A stretch of DNA of 64,000 nucleotides from Chitinophaga sp. Ak27. GTDB lineage: Bacteria; Bacteroidota; Bacteroidia; Chitinophagales; Chitinophagaceae. The notes below the pieces were generated by a model that saw only the letters and a program-made list of their open reading frames with translations, had not been told where the DNA came from and did no database searches. The translations under genes were made by a program, and so were the position numbers. This document shows, in pieces, positions 16,381-25,538 of this stretch (positions are counted from its first letter, which is position 1; each line of letters begins with the position of its first letter). Where the stretch lies: positions 1 through 64,000 of the forward strand of contig NZ_JABAOB010000007.1 of assembly GCF_012726295.1 (NCBI RefSeq). Reading direction: 5' to 3'.

Positions 16381-17151
16381 ATGAAGACAAAAGAAGAAAT
16401 TGTAGCTAATTGGCTGCCTCGCTACACCGGTGAGAAACTGGACCGTTTCGGATCTCATATTCTCCTCACCAATTTCAGTAATTATGTAACCATGTTTGCC
16501 GAATGGAATAATGTGGAAATCATTGGCCACGGTAAACCTATGCAATGCGCTACAGCTGGCGATATCACCATTATCAACTTCGGTATGGGAAGCCCGGGTG
16601 CTGCTACCGTGATGGACCTGTTATCCGCCATCTCTCCCAAAGCCGTATTATTCCTGGGAAAATGTGGAGGACTGAAAAAGAAAAATAATATCGGAGACCT
16701 TATATTGCCCATAGCGGCTATACGGGGAGAAGGTACCAGCAATGACTATTTCCCACCCGAAGTACCGGCGCTGCCTGCGTTTGCATTGCAAAAAGCTATT
16801 TCCACCACTATCCGTGATTCCGGCTTCGACTATTGGACAGGTACCTGTTATACCACCAACCGCCGGGTATGGGAACATGATATTGACTTTAAGCACTACC
16901 TGGAAAGGGTGAGAGCCATGGCGGTAGATATGGAAACAGCCACTATCTTTTCGGTTGGGTTCTATAACAAAATTCCTACGGGCGCTTTATTGCTGGTATC
17001 TGATCAACCTATGGTGCCAGAAGGAGTAAAAACGGAAGAAAGCGACAAAAAGGTAACAACGCATTTCGTAGAACGTCATCTTAAAGTAGGAATAGACTCC
17101 TTACAGAAACTGATTGACAGTCACCAAACTGTGAAGCACCTGCGTTTTTAG
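16381..17151 (+). CDS. amn: AMP nucleosidase (nucleoside phosphorylase-like)
   Basis: Probably hydrolyses AMP to adenine and ribose 5-phosphate. The 256-residue protein resembles the short Bacteroidota AMP nucleosidases that consist only of the nucleoside phosphorylase-like domain: NFGMGSPGAATVMDLL near residue 62, FLGKCGGLKKK near residue 90, and the substrate-binding AVDMETATIFSVG near residue 181. It lacks the N-terminal extension of E. coli Amn. Another purine or uridine phosphorylase activity remains possible. Confidence 0.82.
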   Translation: MKTKEEIVANWLPRYTGEKLDRFGSHILLTNFSNYVTMFAEWNNVEIIGHGKPMQCATAGDITIINFGMGSPGAATVMDLLSAISPKAVLFLGKCGGLKKKNNIGDLILPIAAIRGEGTSNDYFPPEVPALPAFALQKAISTTIRDSGFDYWTGTCYTTNRRVWEHDIDFKHYLERVRAMAVDMETATIFSVGFYNKIPTGALLLVSDQPMVPEGVKTEESDKKVTTHFVERHLKVGIDSLQKLIDSHQTVKHLRF

Positions 17152-17172
17152 GATTGTTTGTATCTTCCGGGT

Positions 17173-18921
17173 ATGCTTTCCACTCGGGTAGAGATACAGG
17201 ACCTTGCGGTCACTTTCCGGTCAGGTGAAACCACCACAAAGGCTGTTAACCATATTTCCCTTTCTATAGGCAAGGGAGAAATTGTAGGCGTAGTAGGAGA
17301 ATCCGGCTCCGGAAAATCTGTTACCGCCCTGTCGCTCATGCGGCTGATCGACTTGCCAGGCGCTGATTCCGGCGGACAAATACTTTACCAGCCCGGTTCA
17401 GCACAGCCGGTAAATTTGCTGGCATTGCCCGAAAAGGCGATGCGCAGCTACCGGGGCAACGAAATAGCCATGATCTTCCAGGAGCCCATGACGGCCCTGA
17501 ACCCGCTGCATACCTGTGGCCAACAGGTGGCCGAAGCCATCCGGCTGCACACGGCCGTGAACCTGTCAACGGCCAGAGAGCAGGTGAAGTCCCTGTTTGA
17601 AAAAGTAAAACTGCCCGACCCGGCAGGTATCATGCAGCGTTATCCCCATGAACTTTCTGGCGGACAAAAACAACGCGTCATGATTGCCATGGCCATTTCC
17701 TGCCATCCCAGGCTGCTCCTCGCCGATGAACCCACTACCGCTTTAGACGTCACCGTTCAGAAAGCTATCCTCGAACTGCTCCGCGACCTGCAACAGCAGA
17801 TGGATATGAGCGTTATTTTTATTACCCACGACCTCGGCGTAGTGGCCGAACTGGCCAACCGGGTAGTGGTGATGTATAAAGGCAATATTGTAGAGCAGGG
17901 AGATGTGGCTACCGTATTCCGGCAGCCGCAACACCCCTATACTAAAGGGTTGCTGGCCTGCCGCCCCCCACTGGATAAACGTTTGGTGCGATTGCCCGTT
18001 ATCCGCGACTTTATGGAAACTGACTCACAGGGACAGATACACGAAAAAAACGAAGCTATCCGGGCAGTGCTGGATGCCCTGGTAATCCCGGAAGCCGATA
18101 TCAGGCGCAGGAAACAGCAGCTGGCCGCTGCTGCACCATTACTTGAAGTAGAGGGATTAAAGACCTGGTTTCCTGTAAAGAGAAGTATAACCGGTAAAGT
18201 ACTGCAATGGGCGAAGGCCGTAGACGACGTGAGTTTCCGGGTGAAGACCGGTGAAACAATGGGGTTGGTGGGAGAATCGGGCTGCGGTAAAACAACGTTG
18301 GGTAGATCTTTGTTAAGACTGATACCCCCTACAGCTGGGAGTATTTATTATAAAGGACAGGACATTATGAGTTTGTCGGCCGCCGGCATGCGTGGCTTAC
18401 GCAAGGATATGCAGCTGATTTTCCAGGATCCCTATGCATCGCTGAATCCACGCAGGACCATTGGCGCCGCCATCCTGGAGCCTATGCAGGTGCATGGTCT
18501 GCATGGATCGGAGCACAGTCAGCGGGAGCGGGTCATGGAATTGCTGGAGAAAGTAAACCTGCAGCCGGAGCATTTCAACCGGTATCCGCATGAGTTTTCT
18601 GGCGGGCAACGGCAGCGGGTAGTCATTGCACGGGCACTGGCGGTGGATCCTTCTTTTATTATCTGTGATGAATCGGTGGCAGCGCTGGACGTAAGTATAC
18701 AGGCCCAGGTGTTGAATTTGCTGATCCGTTTACGGGAAGAGTTGGGCTTTACCTGTATTTTTATTTCGCACGATTTATCGGTGGTGCGGTTTATCAGCGA
18801 CCGGATGATGGTGATGCAGAAGGGAAAAATTGTAGAGCAGGGGGCAGCCGATGCCGTTTACAACCACCCGCAAAATGCTTATACCCAACAACTGATTGCA
18901 GCTATTCCTAAGGGAATATAA
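17173..18921 (+). CDS. Fused peptide-type ABC transporter ATP-binding protein (two nucleotide-binding domains)
   Basis: A DppD-DppF-like fusion that would power an oligopeptide or nickel-type importer. I start it at MLSTRVEIQDL (17173). The first ATPase domain has Walker A GESGSGKS, signature LSGGQKQR and Walker B LLLADEPTTALD; the second has GESGCGKT, FSGGQRQR and a variant Walker B, ICDESVAALD, with Ser replacing the usual Pro. A QHPYT/QNAYT-type C-terminal tail follows each domain. No permease or binding-protein gene is adjacent, so the transporter partner must be encoded elsewhere. Confidence 0.9.
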   Translation: MLSTRVEIQDLAVTFRSGETTTKAVNHISLSIGKGEIVGVVGESGSGKSVTALSLMRLIDLPGADSGGQILYQPGSAQPVNLLALPEKAMRSYRGNEIAMIFQEPMTALNPLHTCGQQVAEAIRLHTAVNLSTAREQVKSLFEKVKLPDPAGIMQRYPHELSGGQKQRVMIAMAISCHPRLLLADEPTTALDVTVQKAILELLRDLQQQMDMSVIFITHDLGVVAELANRVVVMYKGNIVEQGDVATVFRQPQHPYTKGLLACRPPLDKRLVRLPVIRDFMETDSQGQIHEKNEAIRAVLDALVIPEADIRRRKQQLAAAAPLLEVEGLKTWFPVKRSITGKVLQWAKAVDDVSFRVKTGETMGLVGESGCGKTTLGRSLLRLIPPTAGSIYYKGQDIMSLSAAGMRGLRKDMQLIFQDPYASLNPRRTIGAAILEPMQVHGLHGSEHSQRERVMELLEKVNLQPEHFNRYPHEFSGGQRQRVVIARALAVDPSFIICDESVAALDVSIQAQVLNLLIRLREELGFTCIFISHDLSVVRFISDRMMVMQKGKIVEQGAADAVYNHPQNAYTQQLIAAIPKGI

Positions 18922-18959
18922 TATATAAATTACTGATTATTATTTATTTTATATCATTT

Positions 18960-18991
18960 TTTGATGAAATAGATTATAATTGGTACCTTCG
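18960..18991 (+). promoter_or_regulatory. Promoter of queA
   Basis: TTTG at 18960-18963, 20 bases, then TACCTTCG at 18984-18991, one mismatch from TAnnTTTG. It ends 28 bases before the queA ATG. Confidence 0.6.
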
Positions 18992-19019
18992 CACCTCTAA
19001 AATTTATTCATACCGTAAT

Positions 19020-20069
19020 ATGAAACTATCACAGTTCAAATTCGATCTTCCTTTAAATCTGATCGCACAGCACCCTACCAAGACAAGAGATGAATCACGT
19101 TTAATGGTGGTACATCGTAATACCGGAAAAATTGAGCACAAAGTATTCAAGGACATCCTCGGTTATTTTAATGACAAGGATGTAATGATTGTGAACAATA
19201 CCAAGGTATTTCCTGCGAGGTTGTATGGCCGTAAAGAAAAGACAGGAGCAAAAATTGAGGTATTCCTGTTGCGTGAGCTGAACAAGCAAAACCGTTTGTG
19301 GGATGTAATTGTTGACCCTGCCCGTAAAATCCGTGTAGGCAACAAGTTGTATTTTGGCGATGATGAAACGCTGGTGGCAGAAGTCATTGATAACACCACC
19401 TCCAGGGGCCGTACTATTCGTTTCTTATTTGAAGGCAATGATGAAGAATTCAAGCAGGTATTAGACCAGCTGGGAGAAACGCCTTTGCCTAAATATATTA
19501 AGCGTAAACCGGAAGATGAAGACAAGGAACGTTATCAGACCGTGTATGCCAAGTACGAAGGTGCGGTAGCTGCACCTACTGCGGGGCTGCACTTTAGCCG
19601 TGAGTTGATCAAGCGTTTGGAAATCAAAGGAGTGAAGTTTGCAGAAGTAACGCTGCATACAGGTTTGGGAACTTTCCGTCCTATCGAGGTAGAAGACCTG
19701 AGCAAGCATAAGATGGATGCAGAGTACTTCCTGATCGAAGAACATGCCGTGAAAGTGGTAAATAAAGCAAAAGAAGAAAACCGCAAGATCTGCGCCATTG
19801 GTACTACTTCCGTACGTGCCGTGGAATCTTCTGTTACTGCGCAAAACCACCTGAAGGCTGCGGAAGGATGGACTAATACCTTTATTCATCCGCCTTACGA
19901 CTTTGCTATTCCAAATGCAATGGTCACCAACTTCCACCTGCCTAAGACCAGCCTGTTGATTATGACCTGCGCTTTTGCAGGATATGATCTGATCATGGAG
20001 GCTTACCAGCAGGCCATCAAAGAAAAATACCGTTTCTTCAGCTATGGCGATGCCATGCTGATCATCTAA
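19020..20069 (+). CDS. queA: S-adenosylmethionine:tRNA ribosyltransferase-isomerase
   Basis: Adds the epoxycyclopentanediol precursor of queuosine to tRNA using the ribosyl part of AdoMet. The 349-residue protein opens with KLSQFKFDLP.NLIAQHP, the classic QueA start, and contains GAVAAPTAGLHFS near residue 181, AIGTTSVRAVES, and NFHLPKTSLLIM near the C-terminus. Length and motifs leave little doubt. It is followed after 65 bases by ispD. Confidence 0.96.
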   Translation: MKLSQFKFDLPLNLIAQHPTKTRDESRLMVVHRNTGKIEHKVFKDILGYFNDKDVMIVNNTKVFPARLYGRKEKTGAKIEVFLLRELNKQNRLWDVIVDPARKIRVGNKLYFGDDETLVAEVIDNTTSRGRTIRFLFEGNDEEFKQVLDQLGETPLPKYIKRKPEDEDKERYQTVYAKYEGAVAAPTAGLHFSRELIKRLEIKGVKFAEVTLHTGLGTFRPIEVEDLSKHKMDAEYFLIEEHAVKVVNKAKEENRKICAIGTTSVRAVESSVTAQNHLKAAEGWTNTFIHPPYDFAIPNAMVTNFHLPKTSLLIMTCAFAGYDLIMEAYQQAIKEKYRFFSYGDAMLII

Positions 20070-20085
20070 TTACAAAGTATTTCCG

Positions 20086-20131
20086 GGGATTATCTTATTC
20101 AGCGTACTGGGTAAGGTAATCCCTGACTTTT
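20086..20131 (+). terminator. Terminator-like hairpin between queA and ispD
   Basis: A 12-base stem with one G-T pair (20086-20097 with 20112-20123) is followed by a short T-run at 20128-20132. It ends immediately before the ispD ATG at 20135, so it would limit read-through or act on ispD expression. Confidence 0.55.
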
Positions 20132-20134
20132 TGT

Positions 20135-20812
20135 ATGGAATATAAAAAAGTGGCGATCATCGTTGCCGGAGGTTCCGGTACCCGTATGCAAAGTGCTGTG
20201 CCCAAACAGTTCCTGGAGCTTGCGGGAAAGCCCGTCCTATACCACACCATTGCTGCTTTTGCCGCTGCCTATACCGATATGGAAATCGTATTGGTATTGC
20301 CGGAAGCACATTTCTCTTTTGCGAATCAATTACTACAGGCATTTGATCCCTTACCAGCTGTCACTATAGTAAAGGGAGGAGAAACCCGTTTTCATTCTGT
20401 TAAGAATGGATTACAATTGGTAAATAGTCCTTCGGTGGTGTTTGTACATGATGGCGTACGACCACTGGTGTCTACTGCGTTGATTCGTGCCTGTTATGAG
20501 GCTGCCTTAAATCATGGTACTGCTATTCCGGTGGTAGATATGAAAGATAGTATCCGGGAGATCCGGGCAGGTAATAATGCGGCGGTAGACCGCGATCGTT
20601 TTAAAATTATTCAGACCCCACAAACCTTTCTTTCTCACCTGATTTTGCCCGCATTTGAGTTACCTTATGATCCGTTGTTTACAGATGAAGCAACGGTAGT
20701 AGAACGTTTGGGGCACCCGGTGCATCTGCTGCCCGGAGAAGAATCCAATATCAAGATTACCAAACCATTGGACCTGACTATTGCAGAAGCCCTGTTAAAG
20801 GAGCGGCATTAA
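20135..20812 (+). CDS. ispD: 2-C-methyl-D-erythritol 4-phosphate cytidylyltransferase
   Basis: Third step of the MEP isoprenoid pathway, making CDP-methylerythritol. The 225-residue protein has AGGSGTRM at 11-18 followed by PKQFLELAGKPV (Arg17 and Lys24 as catalytic residues), VHDGVRPLV near residue 110, and TDEATVVERLG near the C-terminus. Standard length. It is convergent with the small lipoprotein gene, 17 bases apart. Confidence 0.95.
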   Translation: MEYKKVAIIVAGGSGTRMQSAVPKQFLELAGKPVLYHTIAAFAAAYTDMEIVLVLPEAHFSFANQLLQAFDPLPAVTIVKGGETRFHSVKNGLQLVNSPSVVFVHDGVRPLVSTALIRACYEAALNHGTAIPVVDMKDSIREIRAGNNAAVDRDRFKIIQTPQTFLSHLILPAFELPYDPLFTDEATVVERLGHPVHLLPGEESNIKITKPLDLTIAEALLKERH

Positions 20813-20829
20813 ATTAAACAGCAGTGGTT

Positions 20830-21162
20830 TTAGTAAGGGCTTTTAAACCCCGCTGCCGCTGCTTTTGAAGTATCTGCATAGAGCACGGCAACAACAATTT
20901 GCCGGTTGGTGAGCGTATCGCATTTGGTGATGTTGGCGGCACCGGAAAAAATCTCACCCTGTATACTCAGGTATTCATAGCGTATACTTTGTTTGGAAAG
21001 CCAGGTGGCTACGGTGTCTTGTTTGGTAGTGAGGGCAGGGCCCCAGGGGTTATTGCATAATGTTTCATAGTAAAACATTGGCTTGGAAATGCTGGGGGGA
21101 GGATCTTTAAAGCAGGCCGTCATTGCTAAAGCCACTGTCAGTACAGGAAGAATACGTTTCAT
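20830..21162 (-). CDS. Small putative lipoprotein, unknown function
   Basis: A 110-residue protein with a lipoprotein signal (MKRILPVLTVALAMTAC, lipobox Cys17) and no recognised domain. The mature part contains two further cysteines. It lies 56 bases downstream of the oxidoreductase gene on the same strand and may be co-transcribed with it. Function unknown. Confidence 0.7.
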   Translation of the reverse strand: MKRILPVLTVALAMTACFKDPPPSISKPMFYYETLCNNPWGPALTTKQDTVATWLSKQSIRYEYLSIQGEIFSGAANITKCDTLTNRQIVVAVLYADTSKAAAAGFKSPY

Positions 21163-21218
21163 ACAAGTTGGTTGTGGTATGAAAACGGACTGACAGCGGC
21201 TTTTGTTACAGTAGTTAA

Positions 21219-22205
21219 TTATTTAGCGGCGGCTGTTTCAGACAGGCCTTTATTTATTTTTTGCAGGATCTGGTGTGCCACATCCAGCGCCTGGAGGCCA
21301 TCGATCGCGTTTACGGCTACCGGTTTGTTGTGCAGGATGCTATCGCGGAACATTTCCAATTCCATGCGGATGGCATTGGATTGTTTGATTTGTGGATTGT
21401 CGATGGCAATGGTTTTTTTACCGCTGTTGGTTTCGATATCCAGGGTAAATAGGCCTTCGTCTTCCGGTGTTTTCAGTTTGATAATTTCTGTTTTCTTGTC
21501 GAGGAAGTCAATGCCGATATAGGCATCTTTCTGGAACAGGCGCATTTTGCGCATTTTCTTCAGGGAAATGCGGCTGGAGGTGAGGTTGGCTACGCAGCCG
21601 TTATGAAATTCTATGCGTACGTTGGCAATATCCGGGGTGTCGCTCATAACGGCAACGCCACTGGCGGAAATGCGGCTTACGGTAGATTTTACGATGCTGA
21701 GTACGATGTCGATATCATGGATCATCAGGTCGAGGATTACGCTGACATCCGTACCGCGGGGATTGAATTCTGCCAGGCGATGCACTTCAATGAACATGGG
21801 TTTCAGGTCATATCCTTTGAGGGCGAGATAGGCAGGGTTGAAGCGTTCCACATGTCCTACCTGGAATTTGATGTTGGCTTCATCCACCAGTTTTACCAGT
21901 GTTTTGGCCTCTTCCATGGTGTTGGTCATGGGTTTTTCCACGAAGATGTGTTTACCATTGCGGATGGCGAGTTCGCATAATTTGAAGTGCAGCGTGGTAG
22001 GGGCCACGATATCGATGGCGTCTACCTGCTGAATCAATTCTTCCGCCAGGGTAAAGCGTGGGATGTTATATTGCTCGATGATGCTGGCCGCATTTGCATT
22101 GTTGGGATCGTAGAAGCCTACCACTTCTACATCTTTCATAGTGGCCAGTTGAGAGAGGTGTATTTTACCTAAATGTCCTACGCCGAAGAGTCCTATTTTG
22201 AGCAT
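21219..22205 (-). CDS. Gfo/Idh/MocA-family oxidoreductase
   Basis: NAD(P)-dependent sugar or cyclitol oxidoreductase of unknown substrate. I choose the ATG at 22205 (MLKIGLFGVGHLGKIHL), which places the Rossmann loop GVGHLGK at residue 8; the longer frame adds a 15-residue hydrophobic tail that would read into the radC gap. The product is 328 residues. The motif EKPMTNTMEEA near residue 92 holds the conserved Lys-Pro, and GHVERFNPA and MIHDIDIVL follow as in family members. It lies downstream of radC on the same strand. Confidence 0.88.
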   Translation of the reverse strand: MLKIGLFGVGHLGKIHLSQLATMKDVEVVGFYDPNNANAASIIEQYNIPRFTLAEELIQQVDAIDIVAPTTLHFKLCELAIRNGKHIFVEKPMTNTMEEAKTLVKLVDEANIKFQVGHVERFNPAYLALKGYDLKPMFIEVHRLAEFNPRGTDVSVILDLMIHDIDIVLSIVKSTVSRISASGVAVMSDTPDIANVRIEFHNGCVANLTSSRISLKKMRKMRLFQKDAYIGIDFLDKKTEIIKLKTPEDEGLFTLDIETNSGKKTIAIDNPQIKQSNAIRMELEMFRDSILHNKPVAVNAIDGLQALDVAHQILQKINKGLSETAAAK

Positions 22206-22251
22206 ATGGAAAATGAATAAATATGTGCGAAAGTAATCAAATATCATCATC

Positions 22252-22959
22252 TCAGATCATTCCTTCTTCCGCGAGACTGTAGTAGCCGGTTTCCGATACG
22301 ATGATATGGTCGAGTACGGCGATATCAAACAGAAGGCCCAGGTCTTTTATTTTATGGGTAATGCGGATATCGGCCTGGCTGGGACGCAGGCTACCGGAAG
22401 GATGGTTATGGCAAAGCAATAGTTTGGTAGCCCCGGCATAGAGGGCTTCCCGGAAGATGAGCCTGGGATCTACTACCGTGCTGGTCATTCCGCCGCTGCT
22501 GATACAGCGGTAGCGGAGTACTTTATTAGCATGGTTCAGGAACATAACATAGAAGGATTCAAAGGGCTGATCGGCAAGCAATGGCTTAAAGAAAAGGGCG
22601 GCTTCTGTGCCGTTGCCAATCACGGTTTTTTTGTCGATGGCGCCTGCCTGTCGTCTGCGGGCCAATTCCATGGCAGCCAGTACGGTAGTGGCTTTGGCTT
22701 CTCCCATACCTGGCAGCTGTTGTAATTGCCCGATATTCATTTTCCCCAGTTCTGCCAAGTTATTATTGGCCAGGCGAAGAATTTCCTTAGCCAGTTCTAT
22801 GGCCGACTTTCCTTTATATCCAGTATGTAATAGGATGGCTAACAGTTCCGCATCGCTGAGGGCGGTGGGGCCAAGCTGACTGAATTTTTCGCGGGGTTTT
22901 TCATCTTCCGGCCAATCACGTATGGCCAGGCGGGGAGCCGGTTTAAGGTCAACAAACAT
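22252..22959 (-). CDS. radC: RadC-family JAB-domain protein
   Basis: Member of the RadC family, once assigned to DNA repair; its actual role is unsettled. The 235-residue protein has an N-terminal helix-hairpin-helix-like part with LPGMGEAKAT near residue 68, and a C-terminal JAB/MPN metalloprotease-like domain with the zinc motif HNHPSGSLRPSQAD. A -7 promoter match lies upstream. The oxidoreductase gene follows 46 bases after it. Confidence 0.93.
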   Translation of the reverse strand: MFVDLKPAPRLAIRDWPEDEKPREKFSQLGPTALSDAELLAILLHTGYKGKSAIELAKEILRLANNNLAELGKMNIGQLQQLPGMGEAKATTVLAAMELARRRQAGAIDKKTVIGNGTEAALFFKPLLADQPFESFYVMFLNHANKVLRYRCISSGGMTSTVVDPRLIFREALYAGATKLLLCHNHPSGSLRPSQADIRITHKIKDLGLLFDIAVLDHIIVSETGYYSLAEEGMI

Positions 22960-22976
22960 GGTAATCTCTCTTTATC

Positions 22977-22984
22977 CAAAGATA
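22977..22984 (-). promoter_or_regulatory. Probable -7 promoter element of radC
   Basis: The minus strand reads TATCTTTG, an exact TAnnTTTG match, 17 bases before the radC ATG. No -33 TTTG was found. Confidence 0.5.
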
Positions 22985-23041
22985 CTTTATCTCTCCCGGA
23001 ATCTCCCCGCTTTCTCCACATTTTTCTCTTCCTTTTTCATA

Positions 23042-23081
23042 CGATCGTTATAAAATTGTTATATTGAGTACCGATCGTTAT
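23042..23081. repeat. Direct repeat CGATCGTTAT, two copies 30 bases apart
   Basis: CGATCGTTAT occurs at 23042-23051 and 23072-23081, exactly 30 bases apart, in the divergent gap between radC and prs. Each contains the palindrome CGATCG. This could be an operator pair; nothing identifies the binding protein. Confidence 0.5.
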
Positions 23082-23203
23082 GGGAATTTTTCGGGACGAA
23101 ATACCTTTCAGTGTTTGTTGTTAATGCGGTGTTTATAGTTGTTTAATAATAACTATATATTATGTATTTGAAAAAAAATCAGGCTGGTACTCCCAAAAAA
23201 CCA

Positions 23204-23211
23204 TAGTTTTG
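23204..23211 (+). promoter_or_regulatory. Probable -7 promoter element of prs
   Basis: TAGTTTTG matches TAnnTTTG and ends 26 bases before the prs ATG. No properly spaced TTTG is visible. Confidence 0.5.
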
Positions 23212-23237
23212 CAACCTCTTTTCCACTAGTATCTAGT

Positions 23238-24206
23238 ATGCAACCTTCAGTAAAAATTTTCACAGGCAACAGTAATCCTGCATTGGCCGAGAAAATTGCC
23301 AAAAAATATGGCAAGGGTCTTAATGGCGGTCTTGGCAAAGTAAAAATTCAGAAATTCAGTGATGGTGAGATCCAGCCTGTGTTCCTGGAAAGTATCCGTG
23401 GCGACTATGTTTTTCTTATCCAGGGCACCAGTGCGCCGTCAGACAACCTGCTGGAGCTATTGTTAATGATAGACGCCGCTAAACGGGCATCTGCAGGCTA
23501 TATTACCGCTGTAATACCTTATTTCGGATACGCCCGTCAGGATAGAAAGGATAAGCCCAGGGTGGCAATCGGGTCTAAACTGATGGCCAATCTACTTACT
23601 TCCGCAGGGGCCAACAGGGTGATAACCATGGACTTACACGCTCCTCAGATCCAGGGATTCTTTGATATCCCGGTAGACCACCTGGATAGTTCCGCTATTT
23701 TTATTCCCTATATAGAGAATTTAAGGTTAGAAAACCTTACCTTTGCGTCCCCTGACGTAGGTAGCACCAATAGGGTGCGTGAAGTAGCGTCTTACTTTAA
23801 TGCTGAAATGGTGATTTGCGATAAACATCGTAAACGTGCCAATGAAATAGCATCCATGGTAGTGATCGGAGAGGTGAAAGACAGGGACATTGTGCTCATT
23901 GACGATATCTGTGATACAGCAGGAACACTGTCTAAAGCGGCCAACCTGTTAAAGGAAAAAGGCGCCAGAAGTGTCCGTGCATTTTGTACACACCCGGTAT
24001 TCAGCGGGAATGCGTACGAAAACATCATGAATTCAGTACTGGAAGAAATCGTAGTATGCGATACTATTCCTATCAAGCCACAAGCGCCGGGTTCCAAGAT
24101 TAAAGTGATTTCTGTGGCCGAGCTGTTTGCGGTAGCTATCCGTAATATGCACGAAAACAAGTCTATCACCAGCTTGTTTATACACAGTCATCGCCGGGGC
24201 GAATAA
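23238..24206 (+). CDS. prs: Ribose-phosphate pyrophosphokinase
   Basis: Makes PRPP from ribose 5-phosphate and ATP for nucleotide, His and Trp synthesis. The 322-residue protein has FSDGEIQP near residue 40, PYFGYARQDRK near residue 94, DLHAPQIQGFF near residue 131, and the PRPP-binding loop VLIDDICDTAGTL near residue 220. It is followed after 37 bases by rplY and then pth, a common bacterial gene order. Confidence 0.95.
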   Translation: MQPSVKIFTGNSNPALAEKIAKKYGKGLNGGLGKVKIQKFSDGEIQPVFLESIRGDYVFLIQGTSAPSDNLLELLLMIDAAKRASAGYITAVIPYFGYARQDRKDKPRVAIGSKLMANLLTSAGANRVITMDLHAPQIQGFFDIPVDHLDSSAIFIPYIENLRLENLTFASPDVGSTNRVREVASYFNAEMVICDKHRKRANEIASMVVIGEVKDRDIVLIDDICDTAGTLSKAANLLKEKGARSVRAFCTHPVFSGNAYENIMNSVLEEIVVCDTIPIKPQAPGSKIKVISVAELFAVAIRNMHENKSITSLFIHSHRRGE

Positions 24207-24243
24207 CAAGTATTTTAATTACCAATATAAAATTGTCTAAACA

Positions 24244-24834
24244 ATGAAAACAATAACCATCGAAGGACAACTCAGGAGCGAATTCGGCAAAAAAGCCACC
24301 CGCCAGATCCGTTCTGAGGAAAAAGTGCCTTGCGTTATTTACGGGGGTGCAGAAACTGTTAATTTTTCAGCTCCTGCAAAAGCATTCAAAAACCTGGTGT
24401 ACACTGCTGATTTTCAGATCGCAGAAGTTAAACTGGGCGCTAAAACTTACAGATGTGTATTAAAAGATCTGCAGTTTGACGTAGTAACTGACGAACTGGC
24501 TCACATCGATTTCATGGAGCTGGTAGAAGACAAAGCGGTAGCAGTAACCCTGCCTATCAAACTGGTTGGTCAGTCTGTAGGTGTTAAAGCCGGTGGTAAA
24601 CTGGTGAGCAAACTGAAAGCGCTGAAAGTAAAAGCATTACCTAAGCACCTGGTTGAAAATATCGAAGTTAACATCGATAACCTGGAACTGAATGCTAACA
24701 TCCGTGTAGAAGATGTGAAAATCGATGGTATCGAAATCACTAACTCTCCGCGTATTCCTATCGCTTCTGTGGTTATGACCCGTCAGCTGCGCCAGGAAGA
24801 AGCTACTGCTGAAAAAGACGCTAAAAAGAAATAA
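24244..24834 (+). CDS. rplY: 50S ribosomal protein L25 (general stress protein CTC type)
   Basis: Binds 5S rRNA in the large subunit. The 196-residue protein is the long CTC form: an N-terminal L25 domain (EGQLRSEFGKKATRQIR at 7-23, VPCVIYGG) and a beta-rich C-terminal TL5-type domain, ending in a Lys-rich tail. Codon use is strongly biased, as expected of a highly expressed gene. A terminator follows it, before pth. Confidence 0.95.
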   Translation: MKTITIEGQLRSEFGKKATRQIRSEEKVPCVIYGGAETVNFSAPAKAFKNLVYTADFQIAEVKLGAKTYRCVLKDLQFDVVTDELAHIDFMELVEDKAVAVTLPIKLVGQSVGVKAGGKLVSKLKALKVKALPKHLVENIEVNIDNLELNANIRVEDVKIDGIEITNSPRIPIASVVMTRQLRQEEATAEKDAKKK

Positions 24835-24854
24835 TCTTTTAGAAATATTTTTCC

Positions 24855-24886
24855 AAAAAGCCTCTCTACTTTTAGAGGGGCTTTTT
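24855..24886 (+). terminator. Terminator after rplY
   Basis: A 13-base stem with one G-T pair (24855-24867 with 24874-24886) and a 6-base loop; the right arm ends in a T-run on the plus strand. It lies 21 bases before the pth ATG. Confidence 0.8.
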
Positions 24887-24906
24887 AATTTTAGATTTTT
24901 CAGGTT

Positions 24907-25482
24907 ATGAAATATTTAATAGCCGGATTGGGCAACATTGGGGAAGAATATAAGCATACCCGCCATAACATCGGTTTTGATGTGGCTGATGCCTTTGCAG
25001 CCAAGCACCAGGCAAGTTTCCGGAACGACCGGCTGGCCGATGTTGCTGAATGTAAATGGAAAGGGAAAACGTTTATTGTCATTAAACCCACTACCTACAT
25101 GAATCTTAGTGGGAGAGCCATTAAGTACTGGCTCGACAAGGAAAAGATTCCGGTAGAAAACCTGCTGGTGATCCTCGATGACCTCGCCCTTCCCATTGAA
25201 TCGATACGGTTACGCCCGGGAGGCAGCGATGCCGGGCATAACGGGCTAAAAAGTATACAGGAGTCGCTGGGCACCAACCAATATCCCCGGCTGCGCTTTG
25301 GTGTGGGCAAGGACTACCCCAAAGGACGACAGGTGGAATTTGTGTTGAGCAAATGGAAAAAAACGGAAGAGCCCGTTGTGCAGGAAAAAATTAACAAAAG
25401 CACGGAAATTATTGAGAGTTTTGCCAGCATCGGCATTGCCCGTACTATGAATGACGCCAACAAACTCACGTTTCTGCTGTAA
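24907..25482 (+). CDS. pth: Peptidyl-tRNA hydrolase
   Basis: Recycles peptidyl-tRNA released from stalled ribosomes. The 191-residue protein has Asn10 and the catalytic His20 in TRHNIGFDVAD, Asn68 in PTTYMNLSG, and DDLALP with the catalytic Asp near residue 96, then GGSDAGHNGLKSI. The usual GNPG is GNIG here, a mild variant. It lies downstream of rplY. Confidence 0.95.
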   Translation: MKYLIAGLGNIGEEYKHTRHNIGFDVADAFAAKHQASFRNDRLADVAECKWKGKTFIVIKPTTYMNLSGRAIKYWLDKEKIPVENLLVILDDLALPIESIRLRPGGSDAGHNGLKSIQESLGTNQYPRLRFGVGKDYPKGRQVEFVLSKWKKTEEPVVQEKINKSTEIIESFASIGIARTMNDANKLTFLL

Positions 25483-25538
25483 ATGAATCGTATAGCGGAT
25501 ACCTCGCTGTTTTTCTTATCTTTAAAAACAAACGCATT

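Noticed and set aside
22960..23237. Possible small RNA or mobile-element remnant between radC and prs
   Set aside because: Apart from the direct repeat and the two -7 boxes, no stable hairpin with T-run or repeated ends was seen.
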